In this document: positions 37,842-49,437 of the stretch, in pieces
Layout: each line of letters begins with the position of its first letter
Numbering within the stretch: position 1 is the stretch's first letter
Assembly: GCA_030272585.1 (NCBI GenBank)
Contig: BSYQ01000010.1
Location: forward strand, 1,922,001-1,986,000
Reading direction: 5' to 3'
DNA: 64,000 nucleotides
From: Bryopsis sp. KO-2023
Taxonomy: Eukaryota; Chlorophyta; Ulvophyceae; Bryopsidales; Bryopsidaceae
Translations under genes and position numbers: made by a program
Notes under the pieces: model-generated
Seen by the model: the letters and a program-made list of their open reading frames with translations, nothing else
What the model was told of the DNA's origin: nothing
Database searches by the model: none

Positions 37842-38943
37842 CCCCCATCACGACGCGCCAACGGCTTTTTATTAAGCTTGGTCGCCATCGAGCTGCGCGA
37901 CTTCCCACTGGCCGCTCGCCAATCGCAGCGCGTACGAGACAGCTCAAGGTGAGTTGTCTGGTCGTCGAAGTGTGAATCTCGTTCTTTCTTTACGGCGATG
38001 GTTCAGTGAGTTTGGAAAAGCATGAATAACCAAGTGCAAGAGCTCTTCCGTTGAAGGTCCGAGGGAGGTCGTGCGCAAAGCACAGCACAGTGCGACCGGC
38101 AGACATGTACCTCGACTGCAACGGCGACTTCATGGACGGCATCGAGCTGAGTGGTCGTCGTCGTGCCGATGATCCAATGGACTGGACGCCATCCAGTAAG
38201 CGAAAGCGAAATGTGTTGCATCTGGTTCGTTTGAAGACATCTTTCTAACTGTCGGTTTCGAGATTAAGTTTTGATGTGGTTTTATTGCTTGTCACAGACG
38301 CTGTGCAGCCAGTGTTTGTCGCGCCGCCACCAGGTCCCCCTCTGCCACCAGGTCCCCCGCTGCCACCAGCAGCATTATCACCCCCTACGCCAGCACCGTC
38401 TGCACCGCATGCACCGCCAACACCTGCAACTCCGCCACCTCCACCTTCTCACTCCCACGTGCAATCGAGCACTCCCGTCACTCCACCACCATCGTCCGCC
38501 CAGGCCCACGTGCCGTCAGGATCTTCGAGCGCGGGGATTCTGGCCCCATTGACGCAAGCCAACGTCGCGATGCTTGCAGGTATGTGTTTTCTTGTGTTTG
38601 TTTGAATTGCTAGTGAGAATTGTTCTGGGGTCCAGTGGAAATCAATTGCAGTCTGCGCGAGGGAGTAGATTCGGAACGATGTGTGTCCAAATGAGTGAAA
38701 AGAAAGAGAAAGGGTGTCGACAGAGCGTTCAGCACCCACTGCGTGCGACTGTGTTTTTGGTTTTGGGGGCTGACTCTTGGTGTGCGTTATTTTTTCTTCA
38801 AAGGCCCGAGCCAACCGCCGCAGCAGGACGACGAAAAAACGTCGACTGCGTCGTTAGACTCGGATCTAACGTTCAATCCTGAACGGATCCGAGCTCTACG
38901 CGCACATCGCAGGTTACTTCGTCGCCGCAAGGCGATGAAGTAA
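37842..38943 (+). CDS. Proline-rich protein of unknown function, 3' exons (copy in arm A2)
   Basis: Exons 37842-37948, 38057-38195, 38298-38579 and 38804-38943 (stop) match the arm A1 copy one for one, with the same phases and GT-AG borders. Substitutions in the second exon include DFNGDFMDC to DCNGDFMDG. The proline tract has lost a few residues in frame; the last exon (SQPPQQDDEKTSTASLDSD and the RRLLRRRKAMK tail) appears unchanged. The 5' part of the gene was not located. No domain is recognised; the composition (Pro-rich tract plus Arg/Lys tail) gives no specific role. Confidence 0.6.
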
Positions 38944-40231
38944 TTCTGGAACATTCTATAGGTAGAAAGGTTTTTTTTGCTTACCCTGTTTTTTTCCTTT
39001 CTACCTTGTACCTTTTTTTTTTAATTTTTGTTCAATATACAATTGCAGTCCCTTGTGTTCGAATTGTGCCTGTTGTGACTGGTGTCTAAAAACCATTGGG
39101 TGGGGAAGTCCAAAATATCTTCCAGTTAAAACAAGTGGGGCAGAATAATTGATTGGAAGTAATCTTTTCAATTCAAAAGTTGATGTTTCACAAATATCAA
39201 CTGGCACGACTTAAAACCCGCTGCCTAGCGGCGCCCATTCTGTTTTCAATTTTGGTGAAGCTGCAGCCAATTTACTTCCGATAGGTGGTGATTTTTTGTC
39301 AATAAACAGGAATCTCGGAGTCTATTTACACTTGAGAAGGCAGCTTGGCCTGTACACCTGTACACCTGGGGCTGATAAACAGGTTTTTGATCTGTTCAAT
39401 AAGCAGGTTTTTGTGCCCCCACTTCTCATGGAATCTCAAGCTCTAGCAATAACGAAATATGGCGCCTGGGTCATTTGCATCATTTATCAGGATATTTCTC
39501 TCCACCAAACTAAGACACAAATTCCAACATCACCACTTGCACTACCCAAAACTGGCCTTCTTCACACCACCACCCTTGGCTTTCTTGGTTGGGGACAAAT
39601 TATGTGGCTTGATGAATGCTGCCAGAACCCAATCTTCGAAGCTACTTGATATGAAATGACACTCCATCTATCTACTCGTATGCGAACAAAAATCTGAGGA
39701 AAAAATTGCTTTCTGTTGCTCTTGTCCTTCCCTTGAAACAGTTATTTGGCAGTCTTCTTTTGTTTCCAACCGTGAATTTTTCCTCATCAAATTGACGTTC
39801 TTCAAGTCCAAATGCAGATATATCCAGTTCATCTAAAAACAGCTGCTAAATCTGGTTTGAAGAAAGCTACTTTTGCCTTCCAGCTATTCTGAACAAATTG
39901 AAAAATCGAATTGATGGCTTTTCTTTGAGCATATTGAACAGAATAATTCTTTTATTCTTTTCAATCAGCGTCGACAGCTCTGCTGCCTGCAAACAGTACA
40001 ATTTATAATGTGTTTTTTTACTTGATACAATTTTCTTCACACAAATCTTTCTTATAACATCCAAAAAGTTTCATACACGCTTGTTGTGGTGCTCGAATAA
40101 TTTTCGTTTATTTTTTCTCTTAATAATTTCATAAACTTTCTTCCAAGACACCGTTTTCTATTTCAAAAGGAATGAATAAACACAATTTTCTTGGTTTCGA
40201 AACCCACTAGGACCAAGATGACAAGAGATGC

Positions 40232-40449
40232 TCACCGATTATCCTCACCCACATCAATAATTTGAACGAACTTGCTGAGGTCTGCTGACTTTTGCAGCAC
40301 ATCCATGACAGACTGACAACCATCTGGGCCTCTTTCACAGCTGGACTCACTTTGCCCTCCATTGCTGCTCCAGGGACCAAGATTTTGACCAGAATACAGA
40401 GCATTAGTCATCATAATGCTTCCTTCAGCTGGTTTCTTGGGGGGGGGGG
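40232..40449 (-). pseudogene. Gene-fragment exon of unknown family (arm A2 copy)
   Basis: Partner of 9545-9757. It carries PKKPAEGSIMMTNALYSGQN and CQSVMDVLQKSADLSKF, ending at the same donor-like site. Another segment (AAELSTLIEKNKRIILFN, near 39950) is open here but not in arm A1. Function unknown. Confidence 0.35.
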
Positions 40450-40593
40450 CAGGCTTATTCCTGTGCTGGCTACTGGAGGTTCGAATCTTGCGAATTCGAT
40501 TTCCTGGGGCCGAATGATGCGTTTCTGTCCAGTCGCTGGACGTCACCACCACAAAGAGGTGGGTGGCTCATCCAGAAACGGAGAGAAAACGAG

Positions 40594-43500
40594 ATGACCG
40601 ACTTTCCAGAGGTTGAGCTCGTCAAAAAACTTCCAGCGGAAAGAACGGGGTTCTCGAGAGCCAACGTCGAGGATTTCCCTCCGCTGTATAAAGGGGAGTC
40701 CCAAGAAAGCACAGGCCTGAGGGTCGCTGCGTTCCAAAAGGTGTGCGATGGGTTGCGTGGACATTTCGACGGCATGCAGCCCGAAGGAAATCGCTCGACG
40801 TTCGAGCAAGTGGAGGCTTTCGCGAGAGCCAACCATATTTCTGGGAAGGGGGAGGGTGCCGGTCAGGTTCCGGTCGGGATTCTCTACGCGGGAGGCGTGA
40901 ATCCTTCCGACCACACCCGGACGTTCACGGCGTTGAGGGAGTACCTGTCGAGAAGAAACTTTTACGTGGCGTTGGTAAACGGTCGCGACTTGACGCCGCA
41001 GGATGGCCACAGGAATGCGTTTCGGAAAATCCTGAAGGCCTTTTGTGGCGTGGAAACGGATGCCGATGACTTTCGGGGGGTGATGGATTGGTATGAAGAG
41101 GTCACGAACCCGAAAGGCGCATCCCGCGATAAGGAAAGAGTCGGAAAATCTCCCAGAAGGTCCAGCAAGCGAAAGATGCCCAGCGGCGACGCGGACGGCA
41201 CCCCTCGCAGGGTGACTCGCGCACTATCCAAAAACGTCAGAGCGAAACGGGACGATGCGCCCAAAGATGAAGCTGCGGAAGGAGTCGTGCAGGAAAGTCC
41301 ACCTCCCGGGTGCATGGATAATCCTCTGGTGGTCGTGATCGACGATGGCGAGAGCGCCGACCCCAAGCGTTTCACCGACCTCGTTCAATTGCTGAGCGAC
41401 GCCAGGCCTCGCATGAAGGTCACCTTGCTGGTGGGGACGTCCACAAACGCGGAAACGCTGCAGCGATTCATTCTGGTGGACGCTCCGTACAGAGTCTGCT
41501 GTCGGAGGTTCGCGCTGACGCCCTCTCGGCGCTGTCTCGAGCAAGCGTTCAGACAAGTGCTCATAGCGGTCGACGGCCCGTTCGTGGTGTTGGGAAAGGA
41601 CTTGTCGGATGCGTTGACGGACCAGCACTTGTACCACGATTCGACGATCGAAGGATTCAAACAGGTAGGGGTGGGCGCGCATCCATTTCCCCATCCGTTG
41701 GCAAAAGTCGTCAAAAGACGTCATCATGTGACGTGCATGCAACCCGTCCAAGAAAAAGGAAACGGCAAAATGGCCGCCCCAGCCGTAAATCTCTTTCTCC
41801 TTCAACAATACCAATGGCAGAAACTGCTCAATTCTTTTCAAGGGGTGGAATTTAACTAGTTCAGGTGTTCATGGGGTGGATTTCCCACAGGGGCTCCTGC
41901 TGGCTTGCACCCATCATTTCGCTCGAGCGCCGCTGTCTGGACTTCTCTCCGTTTTGGCGAGCACATTGGGAGGGGGAAACGCAAATTGGGAGGATATCCC
42001 GGACGACCTCCTCAAATTCGCACGGCAGCAGTTGAACGTGGGCAAAAGCGAATCCCTGCCATCGTTGCTCGCCGGCTGCATTCAGAGGGTGACTGCATGG
42101 AAATTGGGACTAATTTGGATCCACGAAATCGCCGAGAGCTTGGGGAAAATGACCAGGGCTTCCGGGTGCACCTGGAGGGACCTGTATTGTGCAGCCGTGG
42201 GCGATGGATTTGGAGAGTCCGCTGGGTTTGCTTTGATTAAGGGGTTGTCCGCGCGGAACGGGTTGCAGAGGTTGGGGAGAGAGGAGCTTTTGTGTTTGCT
42301 GACTAATCTGGAGTCGGTCACCATGGAGTGCGAGAAGCTGTCGAGGCAAATGGATCCCTATGTTCAGCAACTGCAGGGTTTGAGGAAGGATATCGAAGCA
42401 GCTACAGATGGTAAGAAAATGAATGAATAGACAGGATATATATATGTGTGTGTGTGTATAATGAATGAATGAATGTTTAATTTACATTAGGCAAACTTGC
42501 TCAATGAAGGCCATCCACAACGAGGTGATTTAGCGCTGCCGTTAGTAAAAACTCCAGCTCAACATAGTCAGTTCTAGGGAAATGTATATATATAATTTTG
42601 GTGTGCTGTTGCTAAAGCAAGGGGGGGGGGGGGTCCAGATCACTGCTCCGCATAAGGCTTTCACCCTCGACACATAAATACATTGAAAGAAAAACAAACA
42701 AAAAAAAACCTCAAGTGAATGGGCCCCTTTCCCAGTCCCTCGACTTTTTGGAAAGGGAGTTGACTGGTGTTCTGGCTGTGATTGGCAGACCCGCCAGAAG
42801 AAGAAGAAGCAGCGTCAAGAGAAAGGGTGGAACAGCAGCCCGTTTCAGTAGCTCCACAACAGGAAAGGCAAAAAAAATCCCAAAGGAGGAAGGGTGTAAA
42901 GGCTCGGAGAGCGCTGTTGATGCAATCTTTCGCATCCACTGCCCCGGCAGCACCTTCCGCCGCTCCACAAACAAGCCATACCAAAATAGCTGCCAAAATC
43001 GCGGAATTTCTGAGGTGTTTTGTTGGTGGTGTTTGTTTTTTTTTCTTTTTCTTTTTGGGAAAAAAAAGGAGGGGGGAAAGGGGGCTTTCTCTATTTCTTT
43101 TTTTTCCCCTTCCCCCCCCGGAAATCAAGCTTTTTTTTTATTTACTTTGTGGTGGTGTTTTTTTGCTTTTTTTGTGTGGTAGGTTTGTGGTGGACTCTGA
43201 AAAATGTCTTGCAGATTTATTTATTTTATTTTTTATACTTTTATTTTCTCCCCCCTTTGAATAAAAGTAGATACAAATATATATTTTTTCCTTTCTTGAA
43301 TTGAAATTATTTTACACGTGGCCAAAAGGTCGAGTGCAGCCCGTTCATGGAAATGTGTTACAGGCTATATATACTAGCTAAGAATTTAAAAGAAAAATCC
43401 ATTTTCATAAAAAAATTCTTTCAAAAAATATTTTATATGTGTGTTTTTGTCTTTTGTTTTGTTAGGAAAACTATTCAAGATTTCTGTGGAAGTCCTCCGG

Positions 43501-44546
43501 AAAGGTTTCGGGGTTCCGGGGTGTTTTGCTTTGGAGGGGGGGATGCTGTCAGAAATCATTTGTTGGGGGCGCCCAGACTGTCACTGGAAAGAGCTCTGAC
43601 CCATCCACAGAAATACATGCCAAAGTAAGGAAATTCGATGCTCTTTTTTGTTATTTTTTTGCATCATTGTTTTGCCTAATAATGGGAAAACTGTCTTTGC
43701 ACCACAGAACTGCTGTCTTTTTTTCACCTGGAGTTTCACCTGGTTGCAGATTGTGCCAGTATATTGTTTTTGCTTAGTTATTTATTTAGTTATTTATTTT
43801 GGAGGGGTGGTTATGTGAAAATTGGTGTATTTCTCTGCCAATGAAAAATTTTCAGCATTCCTTTGGAAAAAAGGAAAGAAAGATATTGTGAAAGACACCG
43901 ACATTTTCACCCTTCTTTTACTGCAATTGGCCTATTTTTGATTTGACTTTGATGCTTTTTGGAAAAGCAATTCTTTGTTTACATTCCATTACGCAAAAAA
44001 AAAGACTGAGATCATCATCATTAAAAATTAATTTTTTGAATTGAAGGCAAATTTTTCAAGGAACTGAAAAATTTCGGAAAAGAGCAGAAACGGAGATCGA
44101 ATCGAGGCAAAATTGATGTTGGAACATCGGAGGGGGGGGTTCTTCTTTTTTTTTAAATTGCAACAGAAGCTAAGTGATGATGCCTCTGTTTGTTTTTTGT
44201 TTTTGTTTTTTTCCCTTGATCGCACAGTGCACTGGTGGAAGAAGATCTGAGCGTCGCATACCAAACGTACAAGGCGACCCTCGGGGATCGATTGAATTTG
44301 GCAGATTGGTTCCTCGCCTTTTCTATGCATTTCAACCTGGATATTCAAGGGGACCGCGAGCAGGGCTGCGAACAGAAATCTTCTGAGAAAAAAACCGAGA
44401 ATGGCGAAAAAATCAAGAAAGAGGGGTTTTCGGACCGTAAACGGAAGATGCTGGCTCGTTTTGAAAAAGCCTTGAGGGAGCTCCAGTTTTTGGGATTTGT
44501 GAAAAAGAATGGAGAGCATGTCAGGTGTCTGATATTCAACGATTGA
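40594..44546 (+). CDS. ORC3: Origin recognition complex subunit 3
   Basis: Subunit of the nuclear origin recognition complex, which loads MCM helicase at replication origins; ORC3 pairs with ORC2 and carries a divergent ATPase-like fold. Five exons: 40594-41664, 41891-42410, 42789-43014, 43466-43624 and 44228-44546; phases agree, 764 aa. Family landmarks are the N-terminal GILYAGGVNPSDHTRTFTAL, the pair NPLVVVIDDGES and MKVTLLVGTSTNAETLQRF in the degenerate AAA region, and QHLYHDSTIEGFKQ just before intron 1. The C-terminal winged-helix end is LADWFLAFSMHFN, then ELQFLGFVKKNGEHVRCL. A basic linker (SPRRSSKRKMPSGD) and a long Lys/Arg/Glu-rich segment in exon 3 are larger than in animals. The start lies 145 bases from the edge of arm A2, so its promoter may partly derive from duplicated DNA. 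Confidence 0.88.
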
Positions 44547-46340
44547 ATGTCAGACACAATCACAATCCTATTTTTTTGGTTTTTTTGTTTGTTTTTTGTT
44601 TTTGGAGGGGGGGGGGGAGGAAATGGAGCTCCAAAAAAAAGAAACGAGCCATGGACAGAAGAAAGAAAACAAGAAGTGCAAAAACAAAGGGGAAAATTAA
44701 TTTTTGAGCCGAATTTCTTTTTCAACCGGGGAAATGATCGTAACCCAAGGGCATGCAGAAGTAAAAAGCAAGAAGTAACAACAAAAAATCAACAAAGTAT
44801 TAAATATTTTTTGAAGTCGCATCAAAAAAATTGAACGAAAAAAAGTAGGATCTTTGCGGTTTTAATAGGCGACGATAAGAATTAGTGACAGAAGGTTACC
44901 CTAGTGGAGGGGTATAAAAGAAAAACACATGTAAAGTAGAAAACTTCTTTCGACGGATGTTTAATGGAAAACACTTACTTCCAGAAACTGGACTGGAAAC
45001 TGACCTCTATGCAGTTCTATGCAGTTCTATGCAGTTCTATGCAGTTTCTCACCCCAGTATATAATGGATGTGAGAATTTCCTCGCTTCCTCCTACTTTCA
45101 GTATTTCTGGACTGCTGCTGGTGGTGGTGGGGCAATTCTTCCATCAGGATCTTTTTTTTTAGTTTCTCCCATTGCAGTTGCATTTTTTCGGAAAGCGATG
45201 CGAGAGGGGTGCATGGATTCCAATTTTTTCACCTGAGTGATGTGCACCGTTATTAGCTTGTGGACTTTTTCAAAAAAAAAAAGCCAAAACTATGTATCGA
45301 TTTCTGGGATCCCATTCCGCCGAAACCACGGATCTTCCCATTTTCCACAATCCCAAGATTTCATGCTCCAATTTTGAGGAGAGCGTTTGGAGGATCCATC
45401 GTTTTTTGGATTTGTGAAAACGGAGAGGAAAAAAATTGGAAATATGCAACTGCAGTAGTAGGTTTTGAATCTGATTGAAAGCAAAAGTTGGAAACATGCA
45501 AGTCCAGTAGTAGGTTTTGCATTGGAATTTATCTGATTGAAAGCAATGGTCTTTTGATTTGTTAATGTGGAAAGTATGTGACTTTGATTAGTCATTGTGA
45601 ACTGTGCAGCCAATATATATTGCAAGGCAGCAAAAGGAGGCCAGCACCCCACATGATGCCAGAATATCCACCAATACAAGAGAGTGCACAACTAAGCCCA
45701 ACCCACAAATTTCTGATAAAAGAATAAAGAACCAGAAATCCCTCATTTCATGTGGACCAACCCCCCTTTTTTTTTGGCACGCTTTTCGTAAGCGGCCTGA
45801 GGGACACAGTCTGCTGCAAAACCAGTGCTGTGCTTTTGCAGCATTGTGCATTTTCTGCGGAAATTTTAGTGCCAAGGACGAATGCAACAGGCAAAGACCA
45901 GCAGAAAGTTAAAAGAGAGAGAGAGGGGGGGGGGGGGCTGGGTTTGGGCACATCTCAAATCAAAGGACTTTGTAAACTGCCTGCATTATTTATGTGGATC
46001 AGCATTTCTTTTTTGCATTGGCAGTGAGGGCTTTTATGCATGCCGTGCCAATTTCGGCCATGGCATGCATGCATGCATGAATGAATGCATGCACATGCAG
46101 TTATAAATGCTCCATGTCATTATTTGGACCAATTCTTGGTGTCTACTTATCATCATGAGTGGGATATTACATAAGCATGTTTCTGCCACTCCCAAATAAA
46201 ATTCCTCGACAAGAAAATAAACAATAGGAATCTCGAATAAAAAAAATTCTGTGCCCTTTCGCTCCAAAGCTGACCCAATCCCCTCGAAACGAATCAAACA
46301 ATAGAAAAAATTCCACGCAAAACCAAACAGGGTTCACCCA
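44547..46340. other. Intergenic region between ORC3 and rbcS copy 2
   Basis: Mostly AT-rich spacer. It has a TATA-like gtataaaag at about 44912 with no gene attached, a tandem ctatgcagtt array, a possible decayed copy of the last ORC3 exon near 45355-45425, and a two-copy repeat (gtagtaggttttg...tctgattgaaagcaa) at about 45455-45545. A gcatgcatgcatgaatgaatg tract lies near 46064-46090. Confidence 0.4.
45008..45049. repeat. Tandem array of 10-bp units (tatgcagttc)
   Basis: Four consecutive copies of tatgcagttc, the last one diverging at its end. Simple microsatellite-type array. Confidence 0.85.
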
Positions 46341-47214
46341 TTACCATCCGACAGACCTTCGGTCGGGTTCACAGAAATCGGATGCCCCTCGCGGCCTGTG
46401 CACGAGGAATCCTGCCACCTGCACTTGCCTGATGGAGTCGAATCCGACGATTCTGAGGAAAGCGTTGGGGAACGTCCTGATGCAGTTGTCGATCTCCACC
46501 TGAACCTGGGAGGGGTCGGTGCAGCCGAACATGGGCAACTTCCACATGGTCCAGTACTTGTTGTCGTTGTAATTCTGGAAAAGCACCAAAAATCCTTCAG
46601 AGAACGTCGACAGAGTAGGAGAATTCCCCCCCCCCAAAATCAAAATCCAGAATGTGACGGGGTGGAGGGAAGCACCGATCCACAGCTTTTTGTGCAGGGC
46701 AAACACACCAGGATGGAGCGAACTTACCGTTGAGATTGTGCCGAAACGGACGCATTCATCGCTCGAGATGTAGGCGTGGTCGATGTCTGAAAACTCCAGG
46801 CAAGGGGTCCAGCCGTTCCTGGTGATGTAGTGGACTTGCATGGCAATCTCTTGTTCGGACAGAGGCGGCAAGTAAGACAAAGTCTCGAAGAACCTGCTCG
46901 GAACACAGCAATCAGAAACCCACACACCTACCAACTGATGTTGCAGCAACGTTTGCAGGCAGATCGAAACCAAAATACAAAAAATACGACCATTTACACC
47001 ATCGGGCCTGCGAACCGCCGCCACCCCCTTTCGATCCCATTGGCACTCACTTGTTGTTGTGTGGGGTCCAGGTCAACATTTGTCTTCGGCCAGCTCCATT
47101 GCCGACGGAAAGTCTGGGCTGGAAGGCGGCGCCGCCGGAGACACTCGAAACAGCTTTTTGTGCCTTTGTCGTGGTGGGCACCACAACCTTGGAGCCGGTC
47201 AAGTTCAAAGCCAT
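46341..47214 (-). CDS. rbcS: Ribulose bisphosphate carboxylase small subunit, plastid precursor (copy 2)
   Basis: Second rbcS gene, opposite strand to copy 1. Exons 47214-47051, 46893-46728 and 46574-46341 (TAA) have the same lengths as copy 1 (164, 166 and 234 bases), giving 187 aa. The mature protein matches copy 1 almost throughout ([45 protein letters not shown]). The transit peptide has several changes ([17 protein letters not shown] against [17 protein letters not shown]). Intron 1 is shorter than in copy 1, and intron 2 has gained a C run (46626-46636). Conserved exons and more variable introns and leader indicate selection, or gene conversion, on the mature protein. Confidence 0.97.
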
Positions 47215-47390
47215 TTTACCGCAAACCAAGCACAGGGAGCGAAAGAGCGTGGGGTGGATAGATGTATCAAGACGAAAGCCGGAGCTGGGCGATTTTGAAG
47301 AGCAGCGAGAGGGCTTAAATGGGACCAGAACCTGACGAAATTGAACGCAAAAAAGAGCGTTACGTTGGCAGAGATCGGCTTTTGGGCAAT
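47215..47390 (-). promoter_or_regulatory. rbcS copy 2 promoter and leader
   Basis: Reading leftward, the conserved box attgcccaaaagccgatctc lies at 47390-47371, followed by a spaced caacgtaacgc. A TATA-like catttaagcc is at about 47320. These mirror the copy 1 arrangement in order and spacing. Confidence 0.6.
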
Positions 47391-48505
47391 CTTGTTTGGG
47401 GTCGTGGGGGATTGATGTGAGTTATCAGCAAAATGGCTTCAATACGTTCAGCAGGTTTACAATCCTAAGGTTTTTGTTTTGTTTTTGTTTTTTTTTGTTT
47501 TTCTCTTTCTTTTCTTTCCTTTTTGTCTTTGTTCCAGCATCATAGAGGGTGATGGCTCTCTTTTGCTGTGGGTTGTAATTATGATTATGATTATGATTAT
47601 GATGTGAGCACCATATCGAGTCTACCAATTGATCCTAACCCAGTTAAGCTCTCAGCGCGCGGATGAGTTGTTCCTCGACGGAAATTCAGCGGGGGGTCTG
47701 TGGGGTGCGGAGGGGTCTGCGCAATTTTATCCATCAATGTCGTTGATTGAGGCTGTTCTTTCACCATTCTGTTAATTTTTCCTCACGAAATTATTTATTT
47801 ACTTTTCTGCGCATGTAATTTTTGGTTTGGTTTGGTTACGCTCCGGATCTCGCAGAGCACACAAAAGCCTGGGAATCGACGGGTAAGCATGGCAAACCCT
47901 TTCACCAATACTGTTGGTCGTGAGTATTGAGGAATGAATAAAAAAAAAAGGTCACGATCCGCTTGTCAAAAAGTAACTCTGTGAAACACCTCACTATAAA
48001 ACGGTTTTATTCCCTTCCACTGTATTGCTTAGCAATACACTTCCCAACATTAATTCATTCCTCCATTTATGCTTCCCGACTATGGATTCCGCCACCCAAC
48101 AAACAAACAAACTGTTGTGTCAGACCCAATTGAATGAGATTATTTATAGCACAGATCGGATCTTGGTAGCAAGGATACAGTCTTCTTCCCGGTTGTATCC
48201 ACAACCATGACCCCATGGTCCAAAACAAATCTAAGGGCGGGTGGGCTCTGGGAAAAACAAGAGGTGCCCGAAGAGTATTCATGTTCACATTTTATGTTGT
48301 GTTACTGTAGTGCCCCAAGCGGCTTCACTGCAATCACTAATCGTTTTCTGACCCCCTTTCTCGACTTTCAACTAAAGAGCAGATCTCACAGAATTTCCCA
48401 CCTCCTCCCTTCCGTCCCACCTATGCATAAACTACTTGTTTTGCAACAATTGAACATATCATACACCCGATCACCGTTCTCCGTTCTCCGTTCTTGGTAC
48501 TCTTA
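47391..48505. other. Intergenic region upstream of rbcS copy 2
   Basis: No gene recognised. T-rich tract at 47465-47525, a (atgatt)n stretch at 47578-47600, and a short sequence at 48134-48172 (atgagattatttata, cacagatcggatc) repeated at 57080-57118 next to the broken rbcS fragment. Ends at the target site of the transposon stack. Confidence 0.4.
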
Positions 48506-49249
48506 GAGCATCTCCACCGCTGCACTGTAAACGCAACTGTAAATTACTAATTTGCAGTGTTGTTCCAAGCCCGCAAGAACGACGTGGCACTGTAAAAGTC
48601 GACCAACGCCCACCGGGGATACTGTAAACACGTCCTGTAAAATAGGTTCCGAGTGTTCTGGCTCGCAAAGGAGTTGCGCAGGCCGGCGCGCGGAGCGCGG
48701 CACCTTATAATAGTGTTTCTTGAGGGAACGATGTCGTGAAAAGGCATCTCCGAGTATCGGCTGGCCGTTGCGACCGTATGCAAAATATTCTCAATGTTTC
48801 GAACGGACATTCGTGTTCAAGGGGAGCTTGGGAGTCGTTTAAAAACACACTAGGAAGTCAGTTGGGTTCGGTAGTCTCGATAGGCGCAAGGATCTGTCGA
48901 AATTCGGGCGTGGGTGGGTGTGGAAACCGCTAAGGGCCAGGACCAAAACGATTCCATGTTGTTAAAAGTCCCGAAAACACAGGTCTTCAGATCTTGACAA
49001 CCGACAACGGAAAGGGCGGCGTCTTTTTACCCTAGCGAAGTCCTGTTTCCGCCTTTCCCGCCTTCCCGCACTTTTTAGCGTATACGGTAAAACGGCCGGA
49101 TTTGCAGTTTTCCTTGCGTATTTTGCAGTAGCGCTTACTAATTTGCAGGAGCCTTTGCCGTTTGCAGTATGCCGGTGGGGGTTCATTTTTGGAAATTACG
49201 GAAAAATAGCGTTTACAGTACCGTTTACAGTATAGCGGTGGAGATGCAC
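48506..49249. mobile_element. PIF/Harbinger-type MITE
   Basis: 744 bp with termini GAGCATCTCCACCGCT at the left and GTGCATCTCCACCGCT at the right (- strand). Both continue into ACTGTAAACG motifs repeated near both ends. A TTA target duplication flanks it (48503-48505 and 49250-49252). GAGCATCTCCA-type ends with TTA/TAA targets are typical of plant PIF/Harbinger elements. No transposase frame. Confidence 0.85.
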
Positions 49250-49437
49250 TTACTCCGTCCGGGAATAACTGTCCACTTATGTTTGGGGTTACAGTTCACG
49301 AGTGAGACATCCAATTGATGTGAAATTTCGTGGCCAGCATCTCTGATACACGTAGATGAAGCCCACAAAATTTCAGATCCATTGGTTTAGAGGCTGCGAT
49401 GCAGTGGCTCCGAAACCAGACACGAAGCAAAACCTCG

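Larger units (their letters stand above)
35568..40449 (-). repeat. Arm A2 of the ~4.8 kb inverted segmental duplication
   Basis: Reverse-complement partner of 9545-14319, collinear along its whole length. The right edge falls in a G run at 40439-40449, facing the C run at the left edge of arm A1. The ORC3 start codon lies only 145 bases beyond that edge. Arm A2 keeps open some frames that arm A1 has lost, so the two copies are decaying independently. Confidence 0.88.

Noticed and set aside
42782-43264. Separate protein rich in Pro/Glu/Lys downstream of ORC3 exon 2
   Set aside because: 42789-43014 joins ORC3 exons 2 and 4 in phase; the rest of the frame is intron.
43020-43304. Phe-rich membrane protein
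   Set aside because: Generated by T-rich intron sequence within ORC3.
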